Source of the DNA: Streptomyces griseus
GTDB lineage: Bacteria > Actinomycetota > Actinomycetes > Streptomycetales > Streptomycetaceae
Direction: 5' to 3'
Assembly: GCF_001715295.1 (NCBI RefSeq)
Contig: NZ_MDKB01000004.1
Coordinates: 329,521 to 393,520, forward strand
Length of the DNA stretch: 64,000 bases
The notes under the pieces were generated by a model, which was given only the letters and a program-made list of their open reading frames with translations, ran no database searches and was not told the DNA's origin. A program made the translations under genes and the position numbers. Below are positions 59,702 to 64,000 of this stretch, piece after piece (within the stretch, counting starts at the first letter, position 1; each line of letters begins with the position of its first letter).

Positions 59702-60238
59702 TCAGAGCACCCCCATCAGCGGGCCGCCCGGGAGGGGGACTCCGAGCAGGTTGTCGAAGACGAAGTAGGTCACCAGGGAGAGGCCGGCCGCGATGAGGGG
59801 GTCACGGTCGTGGTGGCGGCTGCCGAGCGCGTAGGCGGAACCCCAGAAGAGCAGGGCGCCGGCGATGGGGAAGCCGAGCGGTCCGATGAGGACGGCGAAG
59901 GCGAGGAAGACGCCGGTGAGCAGGGCGACGGTCCGCCCGTCGGCGGGTTCGGCGAGGTCGATGTCCTCACCGCCCTCCGCCTCGCCCCGGCCGCCGCGCA
60001 GGACGTCCACGGCGAGCAGCAGGGCCACGAGGACCAGGCCGGCTCCCACGACGGCCGGGACGGTCCTGGGGCCGACGGGTCCCCGCTGGGTGAGGTCGAC
60101 GTCCATCGTGAGGGTGTCGGTGAGGACGAGGACGCCCAGGGCGAGCAGGAGGACGCAGACGCCGAGTTCGGAGTGGTCGCGCAGCCAGGAGCGCGCGGTG
60201 GTGGGCCGGGGTGGGGGGCCGGCGGTCTCGGTCGTCAC
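59702..60238 (-). CDS. tctB: Tripartite tricarboxylate transporter, small membrane subunit
   Basis: The 178-aa protein has four predicted helices and matches TctB (ELGVCVLLLALGVLVLTDTL near the N-terminus, GVPLPGGPLMGVL at the end). It has a GTG start overlapping the tctC stop by four bases (GTGA), so synthesis is coupled. It lacks catalytic residues and is a structural partner of TctA. Confidence 0.93.
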   Translation of the reverse strand: MTTETAGPPPRPTTARSWLRDHSELGVCVLLLALGVLVLTDTLTMDVDLTQRGPVGPRTVPAVVGAGLVLVALLLAVDVLRGGRGEAEGGEDIDLAEPADGRTVALLTGVFLAFAVLIGPLGFPIAGALLFWGSAYALGSRHHDRDPLIAAGLSLVTYFVFDNLLGVPLPGGPLMGVL

Positions 60239-61218
60239 AGTCCCAGCTCCTTGAGGACCGTGGTCACGCGGCGGTCCTGGGCGTCCAGGAAGCCGCCGAA
60301 GGCGTCACCGGTGAGGAAGGCGTCGTCCCAGCCGTTCTTCTTCATGGAGTCCTGCCACTCCTTCGAGTCGTGCAGTCGCGTCACGAGCGCGACAAGCTTG
60401 TCGCGTTCGGCGTCGGAGAGGCCGGGCGGGGCGACGATGCCGCGCCAGTTGGTGAAGTCGGTGTCGAGGCCGGCCTCGCGGAGGGTGGGGGCGTCGAGGC
60501 CCGGGACGCGCTCGGGGCCGGTGACGGCGAGGAGGCGCAGCTCGCCCGCCCTGATCTGGTCGAGGTACTCGCCGACCCCGGAGACGCCGAAGCCGACCTT
60601 GTCGCCGAGGATCGAGGCGAGGAGTTCGCCGCCGCCGTCGAAGGGGATGTAGTTGACCTGCTTGGGGGCGATCCCGGCGGCCTTCGCCATCAGCATGGGT
60701 GCCAGGTGGTCGGGCCCGCCGGGCGACGAGCCCCCGCCCACGGGGATCTTCCCGGGGTTCTTCTTCCAGGCGGTGAGCAGCTGGCCGATCGTCCGGTACG
60801 GGGAGTTCTTGGCGACGACGACGATGTCCTGCTCCTCGGTGAGCCGGGCTATCGGGGTGGTGTCGGCGAGGGAGGCGGGCGCCTTGTTGGTGTGGACGGC
60901 GCCCACCACACCGAGGCCCATGGACATGGCGAGCTTGCCGTTGCCGTGTTCGCCGACCAGCCGGGTGAGCCCGACGGTGCCGCCCGCGCCGGGCAGGTTG
61001 AACACCTCGATGCCGTGGGTGAGTCCGGCGTCCTCGGCGTTCTTCGCGGCGGTACGGGCGGTGATGTCGTAGCCGCCGCCGGGTGTGTTGGGGACCATGA
61101 AGCGGAGTCCGGGGATCTGCGTGCCGGTGTCGGATCCGCTGCCCGTGGAGAGCAGCGGCGGTCCCAGGACCACCAGCAGCGCCGCCCCGAACAGGGCGAG
61201 GGGAGTGCGCAGTCGCAC
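60235..61218 (-). CDS. tctC: Tripartite tricarboxylate transporter, solute-binding protein
   Basis: The 327-aa exported binding protein has a hydrophobic N-terminal anchor (TPLALFGAALLVVLGPPLL) without a lipobox Cys. It has the TctC beta-strand/loop pattern (RFMVPNTPGGGYDITARTAAK, FNLPGAGGTVGLTRL in parts). The GTG at 61218 is preferred, as AAAGGCGG lies before it; the longer frame to an ATG at 61266 overlaps the promoter region. It captures a carboxylate outside the membrane. A divergent CitB-type response regulator probably controls it. Confidence 0.93.
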   Translation of the reverse strand: MRLRTPLALFGAALLVVLGPPLLSTGSGSDTGTQIPGLRFMVPNTPGGGYDITARTAAKNAEDAGLTHGIEVFNLPGAGGTVGLTRLVGEHGNGKLAMSMGLGVVGAVHTNKAPASLADTTPIARLTEEQDIVVVAKNSPYRTIGQLLTAWKKNPGKIPVGGGSSPGGPDHLAPMLMAKAAGIAPKQVNYIPFDGGGELLASILGDKVGFGVSGVGEYLDQIRAGELRLLAVTGPERVPGLDAPTLREAGLDTDFTNWRGIVAPPGLSDAERDKLVALVTRLHDSKEWQDSMKKNGWDDAFLTGDAFGGFLDAQDRRVTTVLKELGL

Positions 61219-61349
61219 CGGTGCCGCCTTTCGAGCCGAGCTGGACGTGTGTGAGGTGGCCCACATGTTGCCTGCGCGTCGACCAGCTGTCGCCGTTCCG
61301 GAACCAATGGACGTTGTGGTCCTTGTGGTCGCGGCCTACGGTGACCGGC

Positions 61350-62036
61350 GTGACGAAAGTGCTGGTGGTGGACGACGACTTCATGGTCGCGAAACTGCAC
61401 AGCCGCTATGTGTCCGCGATGGACGGGTTTACGGTCGTCGGCGTGGCCCACAGCGGCGCCGAAGCCCTGCGCGCGGCCCGCCGGCTCCGCCCCGACCTGG
61501 TGCTGCTCGACATCTACCTGCCCGACATGAACGGCATCGACGTACTGCGGGAGCTGCGCGCGGCGGAGGCGCGGGACGGGGACGCGCACAGCGCGGACGC
61601 CCTCTTCATCACGGCCGCCCGGGACGCCGGGGTGGTCAGGGCGGCCCTGCGGGCCGGCGCCCTGCACTACCTGATCAAGCCGTTCGACCGGACCGCGCTC
61701 CAGGAGCAGCTGCACCACGTGGCCTCGCTGCGCCATCGCCTGGACGCGCTCGACGAGGCCAGGCAGGAGGACGTGGACCGCATCTTCGGCACCCGCCCCC
61801 CGGGCTCGCGGGAGCTCCCCAAGGGCTTGGCGGCGCACACCGCCGACCTGGTGGAGCGGGTCCTGCGTGAGCACCCGGACGGCCTGTCGGCATCCGAGTG
61901 CGCGGAGGCGGGCACCCTGTCCCGGGTCAGCGCGCGCCGCTACCTGGAGTACTTCGCGGAGACCGGCCGGGCCGAGGTCTCGCTGCGCTACGGAGGGACG
62001 GGCCGACCGGAGCGCCGCTACCGCGCGGTGTCCTGA
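61350..62036 (+). CDS. CitB/DcuR-family response regulator
   Basis: The 228-aa protein has a receiver domain (phospho-acceptor Asp54 in VLLDIYLPDMNG, Lys in LIKPFDR) and a C-terminal HTH of the CitB type (SASECAEAGTLSRVSARRYLEYF). It is divergent from tctC, with 131 bp between starts. This family normally pairs with a CitA/DcuS-type sensor kinase encoded next to it, but no kinase is present on either side in this window. A GTG three codons upstream is an alternative start. It probably activates tctCBA in response to a di- or tricarboxylate. Confidence 0.93.
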   Translation: MTKVLVVDDDFMVAKLHSRYVSAMDGFTVVGVAHSGAEALRAARRLRPDLVLLDIYLPDMNGIDVLRELRAAEARDGDAHSADALFITAARDAGVVRAALRAGALHYLIKPFDRTALQEQLHHVASLRHRLDALDEARQEDVDRIFGTRPPGSRELPKGLAAHTADLVERVLREHPDGLSASECAEAGTLSRVSARRYLEYFAETGRAEVSLRYGGTGRPERRYRAVS

Positions 62037-62315
62037 GCCGCTCACCGCCGTACGGAAGTAGTCGTGCTCCCCTGCCGGTTCGGGCCCGGTGGTGTGCCGC
62101 GTGCGCGCAAGGACGTCGGCTCCCGCCGGTGTCGTCGCACGTTCCGTGCTCCGTCGGCAGCTGTCCGGACACGGCGGGGCTACGCCGGCCGCCCTGATGC
62201 CCGGCACGGGAGCCCGGGAGGCGCGGTCGGCGTCCGCCGCCGGGAACCGGACCGCCGTCCCGGGGTCCGCCGCCTTCGGGCCGGGGCGGCGGCCCCGCGA
62301 CCCGGTGGGCCGGCC

Positions 62316-62350
62316 CCGGGCCGCCGGCTCACCGGGACCCGGCGGCCCGG
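62316..62350. terminator. Convergent terminator in a 334-bp gap
   Basis: A 12-bp stem (62316-62327 with 62339-62350; inner arms CGGGCCGCCGG/CCGGCGGCCCG) lies between the response regulator and lipase genes. The rest of 62037-62370 shows no gene and no trace of a sensor kinase. Confidence 0.7.
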
Positions 62351-62370
62351 CCCGGTGGGGCCGTCCCTTC

Positions 62371-63255
62371 TCAGCCGACGACCGACGCGCAGGTCGTCGG
62401 GGTGGCGTGCGCCGGGTCGAGCGCGTTCTCCACCTCGTGGAAGGCGATGCGGTCGACGGTCCCGATGGCCACGTGCTCGGAGAGGTCGACGGCACACAGG
62501 TTCTGCAGCAGGACGTTGCGTACGTTCGGCCCGTCGAGGTACTGCGTGCGGTAAGGGGTCACGACCTCGTCGTACCGGGTCGCGATGACGGTGTAGCGGA
62601 CGCCGGGCACGGTGTCGCCGCCCGCGTTGAGCTTCGTGAGGAACGCCGAGCCGGCGACCTGGTCGGCGAGGCCGGGGGTGTTCATGGTGAGGAGGTCCGC
62701 GGCTCCGGGGAAGTAGGGCAGCAGCCCGGTGAGGCCGAGGAGCGTGGTGCCGTGGTTGTCGGGCGCTATCCCGACGAGGGCGTTCACCTTGTCGGCGCCG
62801 CCGAGGAACTTGAGGTAGTAGCGGGGCATCATGCCACCCTGGGAGTGGCCGACGAGGTCGGCCTTCGGGGCGCCGGTGGCGTCGAGCACCTTGTCGACGA
62901 AGACGTCGAGCTGTCCGGCGGACCTGTCGATCGGGCCGAGGCCGTGGAACAGCGGCACCCCGGGGAGCTGGCCGTAGTCGAGCGAGAAGACGCAGTAGCC
63001 CCGGTTGACGAGGTAGGGCGCGAGGACCAGCCAGTTGTCGACCGAGTTGCCGAAGGTGCCGTGGACCAGGACGACGGGGCGGGGGTGGGCCGCGGAGGGC
63101 TTGCAGGAGTAGTCGTTCCAGCCGCGGGAGGGGGCGGCCTCCGTCGCGGTCGCGGTCGCCGTGGGGGCGGCGACGAGCGCGGTGAGGGTGAGGAGCAGTG
63201 CGGCGAGCGTGCGGCGGGCGCGTGGGGCGCTCGGGGTACGGAACCAGGGCAGCAT
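62371..63255 (-). CDS. lipA: Secreted alpha/beta-hydrolase lipase
   Basis: The 294-aa precursor has a signal peptide to about 40. The oxyanion block VLVHGTFGNSVDNW and nucleophile elbow GHSQGG mark a Streptomyces family I lipase, with catalytic Asp and His expected in RYDEVVTPY and SEHVAIGT. Four Cys can form two disulfides. GAGGAG, 8 nt before the ATG, supports the start. It matches S. exfoliatus/S. coelicolor LipA, whose transcription is activated by LipR; no lipR is in this window. Two palindromes lie upstream. Confidence 0.95.
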   Translation of the reverse strand: MLPWFRTPSAPRARRTLAALLLTLTALVAAPTATATATEAAPSRGWNDYSCKPSAAHPRPVVLVHGTFGNSVDNWLVLAPYLVNRGYCVFSLDYGQLPGVPLFHGLGPIDRSAGQLDVFVDKVLDATGAPKADLVGHSQGGMMPRYYLKFLGGADKVNALVGIAPDNHGTTLLGLTGLLPYFPGAADLLTMNTPGLADQVAGSAFLTKLNAGGDTVPGVRYTVIATRYDEVVTPYRTQYLDGPNVRNVLLQNLCAVDLSEHVAIGTVDRIAFHEVENALDPAHATPTTCASVVG

Positions 63256-63351
63256 CGAGTGATCTCCTCGCGGGTCGGGGGAGGTGTGAGGGGGTGCGCC
63301 CTGCGGTCCGGACCACAGCGGGATACACGCGCTTAACGTGCTCATGCCAAG

Positions 63352-63393
63352 TTACGCACGAGTAAGGTGGCAGGGGAAGTTACGCGTCGGTAA
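63352..63393. promoter_or_regulatory. Two TTAC-N6-GTAA palindromes upstream of the lipase gene
   Basis: TTACGCACGAGTAA (63352-63365) and TTACGCGTCGGTAA (63380-63393) share flanking AAG and are spaced 28 bp, nearly three helical turns, centre to centre, about 97-138 bp upstream of the lipase ATG. This spacing suits binding of two dimers on one face. Confidence 0.55.
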
Positions 63394-63414
63394 AGAATTC
63401 GCGGAGCCGCCGGG

Positions 63415-64000
63415 TCAGGCAGCCAGCCGTCCCGGCTTCACGGCGTGCGGGCCGAACCTCGCCCGCAGTTCGTCGGAGACCGCCTCGATGCGCCGCGCCC
63501 GCTCGTCCACCGGGTCGAAGGTGAGCTGGTGCGAGGCCCGTTCGGCGTCCTGGAGCCCCTCCGCGCGCAGCGCCATCCCCCGCACCCGCGCCCGCTGCAG
63601 CCCGAACGAGTCCTGGATCCGGTAGGCCAGCGCGGTGAGGTCGGCCGAGTGGGCGGTGGGCTCACGGAGCGTACGGCTGCGGGTGAGCGTCGAGTAGCCG
63701 GTCCGGTCGGCGTACCGCACGGAGACCGCGAGCGACCGGCACACCTGGCCCTCACCGCGCAGCCTGGCCCCCAGTTCCTCGGTGAGCGAGAGGAGGGCGC
63801 GGCGGTGCTGCTCCGGGTCCAGTTCGTCGCGCGGGAAGGAGCGTTCGGCGGCGACGGACCGGGCGGCGGCGTTCGGCACCACCTGCGTACGGTCGATGCC
63901 GTTCGCCCGCTCCCACAGCTCGCGCCCGGTGCGCACCCCGGTGATCCGCTGCAGGGTGGCGAGCGGCGCGGCGGCGATCCGGCCGATGGAGTCGAGCCCG
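63415..64000 (-). CDS. dinB: DNA polymerase IV (Y-family), C-terminal part
   Basis: Only the last about 195 residues are in the window; the gene continues past the right edge. The visible part starts in the thumb/HhH region (GRIAAAPLATLQRITGVRTGR is split over the end of the helix-hairpin-helix) and continues through the little-finger domain (RSVAAERSFPRDEL, SLAVSVRYADRTGYSTLTRS, RARVRGMALRAEGL). The frame is open to the edge. Pol IV performs error-prone translesion synthesis. It ends AVKPGRLAA with no visible beta-clamp motif in the last residues. Confidence 0.88.
   Translation of the reverse strand, partial: GLDSIGRIAAAPLATLQRITGVRTGRELWERANGIDRTQVVPNAAARSVAAERSFPRDELDPEQHRRALLSLTEELGARLRGEGQVCRSLAVSVRYADRTGYSTLTRSRTLREPTAHSADLTALAYRIQDSFGLQRARVRGMALRAEGLQDAERASHQLTFDPVDERARRIEAVSDELRARFGPHAVKPGRLAA

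Noticed and set aside
57227..60652. 1141-codon plus-strand frame opposite the fusion protein and tctAB
   Set aside because: It crosses three convincing minus-strand genes and is low-complexity Gln/Gly/Arg/Asp-rich, as reverse-frame artefacts of this DNA are.
1..64000. Genomic island, prophage or biosynthetic gene cluster
   Set aside because: Base composition, gene order and gene content are uniform and fit the conserved Streptomyces core. No integrase, transposase, attachment site at the tRNA, PKS, NRPS or terpene synthase is seen.

Overview
The window is 64 kb of very GC-rich DNA (third codon positions almost all G or C) with GTG starts, GTGA/ATGA translational couplings, chaplins, mycothiol-linked formaldehyde oxidation, Tat/Sec-secreted enzymes and a SoxR without SoxS. 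This is a Streptomyces chromosome, in the conserved core rather than in an island. From memory, the gene order follows the S. coelicolor stretch from chpC/chpH (SCO1674-1675) through soxR (SCO1697), the citrate-metal transporter (SCO1710), hmgA (SCO1715) and the SGNH lipase (SCO1725) to lipA (SCO1735) and a DinB polymerase. No biosynthetic gene cluster, prophage, intact insertion sequence or CRISPR array is visible.

Layout. 1-4.4 kb: dispersed repeat, a 219-aa acidic protein, DUF5703, chaplins ChpC and ChpH, an M20 peptidase and tRNA-Leu(GAG). 4.4-7.1 kb: pseudouridine synthase and a two-gene mycothiol-dependent formaldehyde detoxification operon. 7.2-11.3 kb: gluconate regulator, kinase and permease, then a sulfite-oxidase-like protein with a membrane cytochrome b. 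11.6-16.6 kb: KstD-like flavoprotein, DMT transporter, NUDIX plus two DUF202 membrane proteins, and an NADPH oxidoreductase. 16.7-23.5 kb: an acyl-CoA cluster (APH-like kinase, acyl-CoA dehydrogenase, TetR, SDR, and a collapsed acyl-CoA synthetase pseudogene) interrupted by a secreted M28 peptidase and a cis-prenyltransferase. 23.6-30.7 kb: secreted NamZ-like muramidase, a PGRP amidase with three 125-aa repeats, and a penicillin acylase.

31-38 kb: zinc-ribbon hypothetical, a 90-bp minisatellite, soxR, MaoC hydratase, two TetR regulators, a second acyl-CoA dehydrogenase, and an ArsR/DMT pair. 38-43.9 kb: aldehyde and alcohol dehydrogenases, MFS and CitMHS transporters. 44-52 kb: molybdopterin oxidoreductase, TetR, homogentisate dioxygenase, GntR, a type ISP specificity-domain protein and a CaiB-type CoA transferase. 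52.6-64 kb: SGNH lipase, AAA ATPase, GntR, GNAT, DUF402, a methyltransferase-NUDIX-VOC triple fusion, a TctABC transporter with a lone CitB-type response regulator, a secreted lipase, and the 3' part of dinB.

The most informative pattern is regulatory. Three different palindromic operators each occur at least twice, and each pairs acyl-CoA or aldehyde genes with a nearby TetR gene. Box A (CATACCGACYGGT) precedes the kinase-dehydrogenase operon and the SDR operon. Box B (AAYTAGCRCTGYTAGTT) precedes the second acyl-CoA dehydrogenase/TetR pair and the aldehyde/alcohol dehydrogenase operon. Box C (CTGAGCAAGCGCTTRG) precedes the MaoC hydratase and its TetR. The box A genes have the gene content of the levulinate/4-hydroxyacyl-CoA (lva, ACAD10/11-type) pathway, except that the acyl-CoA synthetase has decayed.
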